Below, piece by piece: positions 23,276-32,059 of a stretch of DNA of 64,000 nt; within the stretch, counting starts at the first letter, position 1, and each line of letters opens with the position of its first letter. Location of the stretch: assembly GCA_002314325.1 (NCBI GenBank), contig DCFC01000013.1:6602-70601 (forward strand), in the 5' to 3' direction. The translations under genes were made by a program, and so were the position numbers. The notes under the pieces are model-generated. The model had not been told where the DNA came from. It made no database searches and saw only the letters and a list, made by a program, of their open reading frames with translations. This DNA comes from Megamonas hypermegale (GTDB taxonomy: Bacteria; Bacillota; Negativicutes; Selenomonadales; Selenomonadaceae).

Positions 23276-23721
23276 TTGATAAAGATTTAGGCTGGAAAAA
23301 GATTTTGCGCAATATGCGTAAAATAGATGCTAAAGCCGTTAAAATAGGCATACAAGACGGCGATAAAACATTTGATGGGAAAGAAAGCCTTGCATATGTT
23401 GCCAGTCTTCATGAGTTCGGAAGCCCCGGCGGCAAAATTCCGGAACGTTCATTTATCCGAACCGCTATAGATAAAAACGAGCGCAAGATAAATAATTTGT
23501 CCGATAGATTGGCTCTTAAAATATTGGACGGTTCCGTTACTGTTCGAGGGGCTTTGGATTTAATCGGGCTATCTGTTACAGGCATGATACAAGAACAGAT
23601 TACAGACGGCGATTATGTGCCGCTTTCTCCAGCTACGATTAAGAAAAAAGGCAGTGATAAACCACTTATAGATACAGGACATATGTGGCAGAGTGTACGT
23701 CATGTTATTGAGGATAAATAA
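23266..23721 (+). CDS. Neck/tail completion protein, HK97 gp10-like
   Basis: 151 residues. VASLHEFGSPGGKIPERSFI and the closing PLIDTGHMWQSVRHVIE are the hallmarks of HK97 gp10-like and virion-morphogenesis neck proteins. It stops directly before the next ATG. It probably joins head and tail. Confidence 0.75.
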   Translation: MSVVDKDLGWKKILRNMRKIDAKAVKIGIQDGDKTFDGKESLAYVASLHEFGSPGGKIPERSFIRTAIDKNERKINNLSDRLALKILDGSVTVRGALDLIGLSVTGMIQEQITDGDYVPLSPATIKKKGSDKPLIDTGHMWQSVRHVIEDK

Positions 23722-24075
23722 ATGGGATTTAGAAGAAAATTCACGATACAGCGGACGAGCGGCGGCGAATATGATGATAATGGCGTTTGGCAGAAAGGTG
23801 AAACGGAAAGTTTTAAAATAATGGCTTCCGTTCAGCCAATTTCGCTGGATGAATATAATCAGGTTTTCCCGCAGGGCATACGAACCGTGAACGCTGTAAA
23901 AATTTATACAGATACAAGACTGTATCCAGAAAAACAAGGCACGCCGGCGCAAAATGCTGACGTGCTTTTATATATGGACAGAAGATATAAAATTATTACT
24001 TGCCATGCTTATCAAAGCGGCGTAATAAGCCACTATAAAGCCTATGCCCAAGAGGTGGATACATGTGACGCATGA
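23722..24075 (+). CDS. Head-tail joining protein
   Basis: 117 residues, beta-rich: FTIQRTSGGEYDDNGVWQKG, then FKIMASVQPIS and a C-terminal HYKAYAQEVD. The pattern resembles small head-closure proteins at this position in contractile-tail phages. It overlaps the next gene by 11 bp. Confidence 0.6.
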   Translation: MGFRRKFTIQRTSGGEYDDNGVWQKGETESFKIMASVQPISLDEYNQVFPQGIRTVNAVKIYTDTRLYPEKQGTPAQNADVLLYMDRRYKIITCHAYQSGVISHYKAYAQEVDTCDA

Positions 24076-24592
24076 ACAGAAAAAAATTTTACATGATATT
24101 GTAGCGGAAATTTTGGGATTACCCAAAAACCGAGTAATATACGCATATCAAAATGCGCCACAGATTATAGATACATTTGCCGTAATGCGTTTTTATGCGT
24201 ATCGGGAAGAAGTACCGACAGAAATAATAAACAGTGGTGAACCCGGTATAGAAAAACTGATAGCGCATAATAATTTGACGCTTGAAATACAGATATTTAC
24301 TAAAATCGGCACTGATTTAGATGCCTGCGTAATGTTGAATAACCTGCTTAACTGCTTAGATAAACATACGGTGATGAGCCAGCTGGATAATGCAGGTATC
24401 GTTATAGTTCAGCACGAAGCGGTGCAGGATATTTCGAAACTGGTGGATAAAACGGCATTTCAGACCCGTGCCAGCGTTGATATAACTATTAGATTTACAC
24501 CGACATATCTTGATGATGTAGGCTATATCGCAAGCGTAAAAGTAAACGGCGATACAGGAAGTAAATTACCGATTGATATAGAAACGGAGTGA
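24065..24592 (+). CDS. Neck/tail terminator protein
   Basis: 175 residues. MRFYAYREEVPTEIINSGEP and the ending RASVDITIRF match phage neck terminator (gp12-like) proteins that cap the tail. GTG 24065 has GAGGTGG 6 nt upstream. The in-frame ATG at 24044 precedes this ribosome site and would give a long overlap. Confidence 0.65.
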   Translation: MTHEQKKILHDIVAEILGLPKNRVIYAYQNAPQIIDTFAVMRFYAYREEVPTEIINSGEPGIEKLIAHNNLTLEIQIFTKIGTDLDACVMLNNLLNCLDKHTVMSQLDNAGIVIVQHEAVQDISKLVDKTAFQTRASVDITIRFTPTYLDDVGYIASVKVNGDTGSKLPIDIETE

Positions 24593-24596
24593 AAAC

Positions 24597-25958
24597 ATGG
24601 CTAATATAGACAGAATTGTTAATGTACAAATAAGCCTTAATACTAACGGAGTTAGTAAAGAAGGCTTTTCAACCATGCTTGTTGTCGGCACACATGCCAA
24701 TACTTTAAATCGTGTCGTTACGTATACAAATATAAACGATTTAACAAATGATGGTTTTTCTACTGACAACCCTATTTATAAAGCTGTTTCGGCGGCATTC
24801 TCCCAGACGCCGCGGCCGAGACAGGTGAAAGTAGGTCGCAGACAGGTTGAAGAAGTAAATTTAAGTGTAAACAATGTAAAAGACAATACGGATTATACCA
24901 TTACTGTATCCAGCAAAGACACTGACGGCACTGTTGATGAAGAAGCCTATAAATACAACAGTCAGACAAGTGCAACGGCAACAAAAATTATCGAAGGTCT
25001 GCAAGCATTAATGGCAAGTGATACTGCCGTAACCGCTACTGCATCCGGTGAAAAACTGCAACTTACTGCCAAATCCGGTAAGTCTTTTGCTATTAAAATA
25101 TCCAGTAATTTATCTGCTGAACTTACTGAACCGACAGAAGAAATAGCTGATACCATGAGTGCTATAATGGCCAGCGACAGCGATTTTTACGGCATTGTTC
25201 TTGCAAGCAGAGATAAAGACGATATTATGGCAATGGCTGAATGGGTAGAAACACAAATAAAACTTTTCGGCACATCTACGGCAGAACAGGGAGCAAAAGA
25301 CAGTGAAACAGATACGGACCTGTTGTCTATGCTTAAAGCTAAAAATTATTACCGCACTTTTGCCTTTTACCATGAACTTGCTAACAATGAATATCTTGAA
25401 GCGGGAATAATGGCAAGATGTTTCGCTATTGAACCAGGCGGTGAAAACTGGGCGAATAAAGTTTTATCCGGTTTAACTGCCGACACTCTGACAGAAACGG
25501 AATATCTTGCAGTATCTGGCAAGAACGGCAATACATTTGAAACATTCCGCAATAAGAGCATTACGCAAAACGGCAAAGTCGCCGGTGATGAATGGATTGA
25601 TGTAATCCGTTTCCGCGACTGGCTTCAGGAAGAGATTACAATCAACGTGTTCAATCTTTTAATCAATTCTGACAAGGTACCATATACTGATGCCGGTATC
25701 GCTTTAATCGAAAATCAAATTAGGCAGGCTCTTTTGCTCGGTCAGCGTCGTGGCGGCATTGCACCGACGGAGTACGACGAGGACAACAATGAAAACTTAG
25801 GTTTTAGCATAGAAATGCCGCTGGCTGCTAATATTCCGGCAAATACAAAGGCTCAAAGATTGCTGGAAGATGTGAAATTCACAGCGCGTTTAGCAGGTGC
25901 TATTAATGTTGTGGAAATTACAGGTTCGTTCACGTATGAAAATCTCATCAATGAATAA
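24597..25958 (+). CDS. Tail sheath protein (DUF3383-like)
   Basis: 453 residues. NRIVNVQISLNTNGVSKEGF-type start, a central insertion with Thr/Ser/Ala-rich strands, and conserved C-terminal KFTARLAGAINVVEITG identify the DUF3383 sheath family. Its presence shows a contractile tail (myovirus morphology). Confidence 0.85.
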   Translation: MANIDRIVNVQISLNTNGVSKEGFSTMLVVGTHANTLNRVVTYTNINDLTNDGFSTDNPIYKAVSAAFSQTPRPRQVKVGRRQVEEVNLSVNNVKDNTDYTITVSSKDTDGTVDEEAYKYNSQTSATATKIIEGLQALMASDTAVTATASGEKLQLTAKSGKSFAIKISSNLSAELTEPTEEIADTMSAIMASDSDFYGIVLASRDKDDIMAMAEWVETQIKLFGTSTAEQGAKDSETDTDLLSMLKAKNYYRTFAFYHELANNEYLEAGIMARCFAIEPGGENWANKVLSGLTADTLTETEYLAVSGKNGNTFETFRNKSITQNGKVAGDEWIDVIRFRDWLQEEITINVFNLLINSDKVPYTDAGIALIENQIRQALLLGQRRGGIAPTEYDEDNNENLGFSIEMPLAANIPANTKAQRLLEDVKFTARLAGAINVVEITGSFTYENLINE

Positions 25959-25971
25959 AGGAGGTATATAA

Positions 25972-26406
25972 ATGGCTGACGGAGTTTTAACATATAATCC
26001 CAAAAACTTACTTGTAATATTCGGGGCCGAACAGTTGCACGGATTTTCCGAAGATGATGTAATTACCATCGCGCCGAATGGCGACGGTACCCAGATTTAT
26101 GTAGGTGCTGACGGTGAAGTCGGCAGAAGTATTGACCCAAATCAGACGTATGAGGTAACAATCACGCTTGCAACAAGTTCCACCTCTAACACATATTTAT
26201 CCAATATGTACAACGTAGACAGGGCAACAGGTGCGGGCTTGCTGCCGCTTTTAATCAAAGATTTAAGCGGGCAGACGCTATTTTCTGCTGAACAGGCATG
26301 GGTGGCTAATATGCCGGAGGCAAGTTACGGCAGAAGTATCGACAGTAGAGAATGGACATTATACACAGGGCAGGTAACAGCCCCGATTATCGGAGGTAAT
26401 AATTAA
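25972..26406 (+). CDS. Tail tube protein (DUF3277-like)
   Basis: 144 residues, beta-rich. It directly follows the sheath gene; VLTYNPKNLLVIFGAEQLHG and YEVTITLATSSTSNTYLSNM match DUF3277 tube proteins. AAAGGAGGT lies before ATG 25972. The stop overlaps the following ATG. Confidence 0.8.
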   Translation: MADGVLTYNPKNLLVIFGAEQLHGFSEDDVITIAPNGDGTQIYVGADGEVGRSIDPNQTYEVTITLATSSTSNTYLSNMYNVDRATGAGLLPLLIKDLSGQTLFSAEQAWVANMPEASYGRSIDSREWTLYTGQVTAPIIGGNN

Positions 26407-26909
26407 TGTGGGACGGCGGTAAGTTTACAAAATTTCAGCAAGGCGACTATGTATTCAGTATCAGGCAATTTGCACCATTTAAGGCGATTAAAGTGTTGGG
26501 CGATTTGCAGAAAATAATTACGCCGGCACTTGCCGGAGCACTTACAGGACTGCAAAAAGCACCGGAGGCGGACACGAATAACTGGTTATCTTTGGCACCA
26601 GTTTTTTCAGATGCCTTGTATCAGATTGCGGCGGGCCTCGACGGCGACAAACTGCAAAGAGCCATGAACTTGCTTCTTGATAAAAACTATGTGGCAGTTG
26701 AAGTAACAGCTAACAACGGGACGAAAACATTTACTCAGCTGGATGAAGGGCTTATTAATGAAATTTTTACCGGCAGAACTTTTGACCTGCTGGCCTTAAT
26801 GGTGGAAATATTTAAAATTAATTTCCTGGATTTTTCCAAGCTCTCCAGTCTCCCGTCTGGCGTCCGCGAGGCATTCGGAGAGATAAAATTACCGTTCCGG
26901 GTAAAATAA
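26406..26909 (+). CDS. Tail assembly chaperone, first frame
   Basis: 167 residues. YVFSIRQFAPFKAIKVLGDL and the C-terminal FFKIN-like segment, with its position between tube and tape measure, indicate the tail assembly chaperone. Its -1 frame continues open past the stop into a further typical chaperone segment ending at 27100. Confidence 0.7.
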   Translation: MWDGGKFTKFQQGDYVFSIRQFAPFKAIKVLGDLQKIITPALAGALTGLQKAPEADTNNWLSLAPVFSDALYQIAAGLDGDKLQRAMNLLLDKNYVAVEVTANNGTKTFTQLDEGLINEIFTGRTFDLLALMVEIFKINFLDFSKLSSLPSGVREAFGEIKLPFRVK

Positions 26910-27100
26910 CGGACGAACTTCAAAATGCCTTGTTTATATACAGGGCTATAGATAGCGGCATGGTATCGCTTACGGAAGTAAAAAACGGAGATGTAACGAT
27001 AGCGGAGCTTGTCCGAATATCCCAATATCTGGACATGAAATCTGATATCGAATATGCCAATATGCCGAAAACTAAAGCAAGAAAGGGGGTTAAACGGTGA
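26909..27100 (+). CDS. Tail assembly chaperone, -1 frame extension
   Basis: 63 further residues (TDELQNALFIYRAIDSGMVS onward) in the -1 frame relative to the chaperone gene. The frame is open back to about 26820 and contains no ribosome site or good start upstream of the conserved part. A slip on A-AAA just before the TAA stop at 26907, or on T-TTT at about 26826, would fuse the two. A frameshifted long chaperone is an established feature of tailed phages. It overlaps the tape-measure start as GTGA. Confidence 0.65.
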   Translation, partial: TDELQNALFIYRAIDSGMVSLTEVKNGDVTIAELVRISQYLDMKSDIEYANMPKTKARKGVKR

Positions 27101-29109
27101 AAGTACGTGAATTGGTTGCAAGGTTCAGTTTTCAGTCGGAAGGATTGAATAAAGTAAAAAACGGTATGCAAAATCTAATTGATAAAATGCGACAGGCAGA
27201 TAAGCAGGCTATGTATACCGAAAAACAGCTGAAGGAAATGGGCGCATTCCAGGATAAACTGGGACGCTGGCACAGCTCCAACGGCAAATTTTTAAAAATA
27301 GACGCCGATACTTCACGTGCAAGAGCAAATATCTTAGGACTGCAAAACAGTATGCAGTCTTTAGCAAACGGTGCGAAAATGGTCGGTCAGGCTCTGGTGG
27401 CAGCTTTTGCTGTTGATAGGATTGTTGCCTTTACACAGGCTATTCAAAAATCAGCTGATGAAATGATGAACTTAGACGGTAGGCTGCGAACGATAACGAA
27501 GACGGATGAAGAACGTTTCGGAATAGAAGATAGATTATACGATTTATCACAGCAGAACCGACAGGGCATGAAAGAAATGGGAAATCTGTATTTTAAGATT
27601 GCCAACGGTACGAAGAAATACGGCTTTAACAATGATGATTTCATGCGGGCAACCGATATTGTATCAAAATCTTTAACGATTGGCGGTGCGAGTACTGCTG
27701 AAGCTCAAAGCACGATACTACAATTAGGCCAGGCACTCGGCAGCGGCTTTCTTATGGGTGATGAACTGAACTCACTCAATGAAAATGCTCAACCGCTAAT
27801 GCAGAAAATCGCTGAATACTTCGGCAAGGATATTGGCGAGCTGAAAGAAATGGGGTCGCAGCGTGAGCTGAAATCCGAAGATATCATGAGAGCTATTTTA
27901 GCTGCTGGCGACGCTATGGACGCTGATTTTGCTAAAATGCCGACAACTATCGGTCAATCGTTACAGCAGATAGAAAATCTTTGGAACAGATTTACACAGC
28001 GATTGGAACGCGGAACAGGTGTATTCAGCTTTATTGCCAAAGCTATATCCAATAATGTTATGTATATTTCCGGTGTAATAAATGATTTATTTACTTTGAT
28101 GGACAGTTATGACGGCAGTCAGGAATGGCTTGATAACTTTCAAGATAAATATCCTGTTTTATTTGCACTATACGAAGGTTTTTCTGCATTGAAAGATGTC
28201 ATTATGGATATTGCAGGTGTGTTTAAACCTCTTGTAGATGAAATAAACAGCTTAGATACTGCGGATTTTCTGGAAATCGGTAATTCGATAAAACAAATAT
28301 TCAGCGGAATATCTCCGACAATAGAACCTGCTTGGCAAGCTATTTCCCGATTGGCATCCGATTTATTTCCATTATTAAAAAATGCTTTCATTTCACTTAC
28401 TCCGTTTGTTGCTGAAGGATTTGGTATTTTAGCCAGTCTATTAGGTACGATAATCGAAGCGTTTACATGGGTGATAAATCTGGTAGCGGATTTTATAGAA
28501 GAAAATCAGGAATTTGCTCAACTGATTGTTACCATAGGAGCGATTATTTTAACGTCTATCTATGCCGGTTTTATTGCTGTTGCCGGAGCTATAGGATTTG
28601 TTATAGAAGCCGTTTCATGGTGTTATGAGCAATTAGTTATTTTGAAAGATTTAGTTGCTGAAGGATTATCTGCTGCTTTTATGTGGGCGTTGGAAGTTGT
28701 TTCAATGTTTTTTGCATGGCTAGCTCAGGGTTTGAGCGGCGCACTTGCAAGTATCGCGCAGTTTTTCGGAAATCTTATCGCAGGTGCTTTTCAGGCGGCA
28801 GGCGCACTTATAACCGGTTTTGGTAATGCAATTAATTCCGTTAAAAGTTTCTTTGCTGATTTGGGTTCTTTTGCGTTAGGAATTTTACAGGAAATCGCAA
28901 ATGCTATACAGACATGGGTAATGGATAAAATACAATGGGCAATAGACGGTATTAACAACCTTAAAAGTTTTGCAGGAAGCATACTGGACGGCATAGGCAG
29001 CGGCATATCCAACGCTTATACAAATATGACGCAGAATAATACGTATAATCTAAATTCCGAAGAACAGTTGGCAACAGCGATACGAGGACAAAGTTATTTT
29101 TATCCGTAA
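27097..29109 (+). CDS. Tape measure protein
   Basis: 670 residues, helical throughout. The N-terminal quarter includes the tape-measure domain (LQLGQALGSGFLMGDELNSL). Hydrophobic segments occur at about 425-600 and a Gly-rich tail ends the protein. It sets tail length and escorts DNA into the cell. GTG 27097 overlaps the chaperone stop. The modest length predicts a tail of about 100 nm at the usual ratio per residue. Confidence 0.9.
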   Translation: MKVRELVARFSFQSEGLNKVKNGMQNLIDKMRQADKQAMYTEKQLKEMGAFQDKLGRWHSSNGKFLKIDADTSRARANILGLQNSMQSLANGAKMVGQALVAAFAVDRIVAFTQAIQKSADEMMNLDGRLRTITKTDEERFGIEDRLYDLSQQNRQGMKEMGNLYFKIANGTKKYGFNNDDFMRATDIVSKSLTIGGASTAEAQSTILQLGQALGSGFLMGDELNSLNENAQPLMQKIAEYFGKDIGELKEMGSQRELKSEDIMRAILAAGDAMDADFAKMPTTIGQSLQQIENLWNRFTQRLERGTGVFSFIAKAISNNVMYISGVINDLFTLMDSYDGSQEWLDNFQDKYPVLFALYEGFSALKDVIMDIAGVFKPLVDEINSLDTADFLEIGNSIKQIFSGISPTIEPAWQAISRLASDLFPLLKNAFISLTPFVAEGFGILASLLGTIIEAFTWVINLVADFIEENQEFAQLIVTIGAIILTSIYAGFIAVAGAIGFVIEAVSWCYEQLVILKDLVAEGLSAAFMWALEVVSMFFAWLAQGLSGALASIAQFFGNLIAGAFQAAGALITGFGNAINSVKSFFADLGSFALGILQEIANAIQTWVMDKIQWAIDGINNLKSFAGSILDGIGSGISNAYTNMTQNNTYNLNSEEQLATAIRGQSYFYP

Positions 29110-29120
29110 GGAGTGATTAA

Positions 29121-29846
29121 ATGGCGGATTATGGATTATTAAACAATATGCAAGGTTCAATGTCCGGCACTATGCCTTCACTTCTCAGACAGATAACAAC
29201 ACCTTGCAAAATAGGTGATACATTAGAAATTGATGTACTGAAAGAATACGAAGTAACCTTTGAAAGTGAAGTTACTGAAAATCCCGTTGAAACCGGCTTT
29301 GTTGTAGCCGACCATGTAATAAGAAAACCGCTATCTTTGAAATTAACGGCGGTATTCACACCGACACCCGTTACTTTTCTAAGTCATTTTGGCGGCGCAC
29401 CGAACGTGAACCGCCTTGGTGATGTAGCTAATGCCCTAATGCAGATTTATCAAAAAGCCGACCCTGTAACAGTTACATTGCATGACGCGATTTATGACGA
29501 TATGGTAATGCTCACGGCTCCACTCAGGCGGAATGTTCAAACCGGTATCTGCTATGAGATGGAGCTTAATTTTAAGCATGTTGTAGTCGTGGAACAACGG
29601 ACGGAAGAAGTACCGGAAGAGTACGCCAGCAACGACGCGCAAGGAAAAGCAGGGCAGACCGAAAAAGACGGCGGCACCGCTGAACAGAAAGATATCGGCA
29701 CGGGCATGACAACCGTCGCTAATACGGCAACGGTAAATATAAGCAGCTTACAGGCGGATTACAATGCTAACGGCGATATCAGCACAGGAAGGGAAATTAC
29801 TGCTACCGTGGCGGCCGTTTCAATTATTTCCGCCCTGCAATATTAG
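29121..29846 (+). CDS. Baseplate protein, Dit-like N-terminal domain
   Basis: 241 residues. The N-terminal 150 residues (TLEIDVLKEYEVTFESEVTE, then GFVVADHVIRKP) fit the Dit-like domain that joins the tube end to the baseplate. The rest is a polar, Ala/Thr-rich tail. GGAGTG precedes ATG 29121. It follows the tape measure as in related myophages. Confidence 0.65.
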   Translation: MADYGLLNNMQGSMSGTMPSLLRQITTPCKIGDTLEIDVLKEYEVTFESEVTENPVETGFVVADHVIRKPLSLKLTAVFTPTPVTFLSHFGGAPNVNRLGDVANALMQIYQKADPVTVTLHDAIYDDMVMLTAPLRRNVQTGICYEMELNFKHVVVVEQRTEEVPEEYASNDAQGKAGQTEKDGGTAEQKDIGTGMTTVANTATVNISSLQADYNANGDISTGREITATVAAVSIISALQY

Positions 29847-29857
29847 GAGGGTGAAAA

Positions 29858-30199
29858 ATGATACAGATAAGTATGACGGATGCTAATGATTTTGTACAGT
29901 CGGTCACACTTGACAATACCGTTTATAAACTGCATTTTGCTTACAATGATGTATTTAAAGGATGGAGCATGGATATACGCGACAGTCAAAACACTGATAT
30001 AGTACGAAGTATTCGTATCGTGCCGAATTTTCCGCTCTTAAGCCAATATAAGCGACATTTAGACATAAAAGGCGAAATAGTGGCCACCGTAACGACAGAT
30101 ATGCAAAATATCGGCAGAGATGATTTCATAAACGGTAAAGCAAGTTTAGTTTATGTATCAGGGAGTGAATTAAATGCAATACTGGAAACGGCAGTATAA
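29858..30199 (+). CDS. Baseplate plug-like protein
   Basis: 113 residues, beta-rich (SVTLDNTVYKLHFAYNDVFK, then RSIRIVPNFPLLSQY), resembling phage baseplate plug proteins. It overlaps the next gene by 26 bp. AGGAGGGTG precedes ATG 29858. Confidence 0.65.
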   Translation: MIQISMTDANDFVQSVTLDNTVYKLHFAYNDVFKGWSMDIRDSQNTDIVRSIRIVPNFPLLSQYKRHLDIKGEIVATVTTDMQNIGRDDFINGKASLVYVSGSELNAILETAV

Positions 30200-31085
30200 A
30201 GTGGCTTTTCCCGGTATTGGGTATGCTTTTTCCAATATCGATAACAGAAACGGCTTAAAAATCGAATTCGATATCAACAAGGATTTGACTAAGGAAACAA
30301 ATAAATCTGTATTGAAAATCTATAATCTTAGTGATGAAACAAGAAAGGCATTAGAGCTATCTGATATTCTATGTGAAATTTACGCAGGATATGAAAAAAC
30401 AACGGGACCAGTAAAGATGTTTGTCGGCAATACGTTGCAGGTTCATACTAAAAACAGCGGTAAAGACGTTGTAACTGAGTTTCGACTTGCCGACGGCGGG
30501 ACAGCTATCCGCGATTGTGAAATAAGCCTGTCTTTCCCGCCGAATACACCGGGAAATACGATAATAAACGCTATAGCCAGCAATATGGGACTTGCCGTAA
30601 TTTACGGACAGGGAGCAACATTCGGGACATTTACAAACGGTTATTCTTTTATCGGCAACGGCGCTGAGGCATTGTCTGAAATATGTTATGGCAGTGGTGT
30701 AAAATGGTCCATTCAAAACGGCGTTCTGCAAATAATTTTAGAAGAAGGCATATTGCAAAACAGAGGTGTAGTTTTTGCCAAAGACAGCGGGCTTATCGGT
30801 TCACCGGAACGGATTATAAAATCCAATCCAAAGCCGGATAAGGAAACGCCGAAACGTAAAAGAAAACGCAAAGAGAAAAAAGACCGCGCCGAAAAACAAG
30901 CAGGCTGGAAGATAAAAACATTATTAGCTCCGTCTGTTCTGCCGGGTGATGCCGTGAAAGTTGAAAGTGAAATTATTACCGGCTGGTTCCGTGTTGAAGC
31001 TGTAAAACACAGCGGCGATAGCATGGGGAATGATTGGACGAGTGAATTTGATTTGATAGAAAGGCTGACTTATGCAAACGGATAA
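30174..31085 (+). CDS. Baseplate hub protein
   Basis: 303 residues. A beta-barrel-like N-terminal domain is followed by repeated hub folds (NTPGNTIINAIASNMGLAVI). A Lys/Arg-rich linker lies around residues 220-245, and the end WTSEFDLIERLTYANG resembles gp44/hub C-termini. It sits beneath the tube and holds the spike encoded next. Confidence 0.65.
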   Translation: MQYWKRQYKVAFPGIGYAFSNIDNRNGLKIEFDINKDLTKETNKSVLKIYNLSDETRKALELSDILCEIYAGYEKTTGPVKMFVGNTLQVHTKNSGKDVVTEFRLADGGTAIRDCEISLSFPPNTPGNTIINAIASNMGLAVIYGQGATFGTFTNGYSFIGNGAEALSEICYGSGVKWSIQNGVLQIILEEGILQNRGVVFAKDSGLIGSPERIIKSNPKPDKETPKRKRKRKEKKDRAEKQAGWKIKTLLAPSVLPGDAVKVESEIITGWFRVEAVKHSGDSMGNDWTSEFDLIERLTYANG

Positions 31086-31668
31086 TGAAATAAAAGATGT
31101 AATCGGCGGTTGGATTGATAATAAGATAAACAATGTACATACCGCATTGCCCGGTAAAATTGTTGAGTACAATCCGGCAACAAACAGAGCCAGCGTCCAA
31201 CCGGTCGGAACGTATCAGACAGCGGATTATAGAGAACTTGCCTACCCTGTTATTTATAATGTGCCGGTACAGTTTCCAATCGGCATGGGTGGCAGTGCAG
31301 GGTGTACGTTTCCGTTAAGCACAGGAGACGGCTGTTTACTCATATTCGCCGAACGACAGACAGACAACTTTATAAGTCAAAACAATAATTCCGACGATAT
31401 ACGCACGCACTCACTGAATGACGCACTATGTATTCCCGGATTATATACAGATGCTACGCAGAGTAATATTGAACACTCGAGCAGCGTCTGTTTGTTTAAT
31501 GGCGGTTCTATGGTTCAACTTACCGGTAGCGGATTTAGCGGCACGCTGGCAGACGGAACTACTTTTAATTTCGGCGGCGGTGATTTGACTGTAAACGGTA
31601 TAAGTCTTGTCCATCACACACACGGCAACGTCGAAAACGGTGGTGGAAATACGGGACAGCCACAGTAA
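31072..31668 (+). CDS. Gp138-like membrane-puncturing spike
   Basis: 198 residues. The N-terminal OB-like domain (INNVHTALPGKIVEYNPATN) and LSTGDGCLLIFAERQTDNF match Gp138_N. The C-terminus is Gly-rich with repeated strands and a VHHTHGN tip; His-x-His tips often bind iron. It forms the cell-piercing spike of the contractile tail. Confidence 0.8.
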   Translation: MQTDNEIKDVIGGWIDNKINNVHTALPGKIVEYNPATNRASVQPVGTYQTADYRELAYPVIYNVPVQFPIGMGGSAGCTFPLSTGDGCLLIFAERQTDNFISQNNNSDDIRTHSLNDALCIPGLYTDATQSNIEHSSSVCLFNGGSMVQLTGSGFSGTLADGTTFNFGGGDLTVNGISLVHHTHGNVENGGGNTGQPQ

Positions 31669-31681
31669 AGAAGGTGATTTA

Positions 31682-32059
31682 TTGGCTTATGATATAGCAC
31701 TCAATATAGCATCTAATGATTTAGTTATAAAAAATAATGACTTGATTTTAATTGATAACGCTGAACGGGTGGCACAGCAGGTACTTATAACGCTTCGTTT
31801 CTGGTTCGGTGAATGGTTTTTAGATACACGGGAAGGCGTTCCATATCTTGAATATGTATTAGTTAAAAATCCGAACATGAGCCATATACGGCAGATTTTA
31901 ACGGAAAAAATCCAGAGTGTTGAAGGTGTGAAAAGCATAGTATCGCTAGATTTTGATTTCAGGCGTGTTACTCGTGAACTGTATGTAGATTTTGAAATTG
32001 ATACCGATTATGGACTAATTACAGAAAGGGCGGTGTTAGGATATGGCGGACGAGGTTAA
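31682..32059 (+). CDS. Baseplate wedge, gp25/W-like (DUF2634-like)
   Basis: 125 residues. NAERVAQQVLITLRFWFGEW followed by FLDTREGVPYLEYVL is diagnostic of the gp25-like/DUF2634 wedge protein. TTG 31682 has AAGAAGGTGA 5 nt upstream; the earlier in-frame ATG at 31607 lies inside the spike gene. It overlaps the next gene by 17 bp. Confidence 0.85.
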   Translation: MAYDIALNIASNDLVIKNNDLILIDNAERVAQQVLITLRFWFGEWFLDTREGVPYLEYVLVKNPNMSHIRQILTEKIQSVEGVKSIVSLDFDFRRVTRELYVDFEIDTDYGLITERAVLGYGGRG

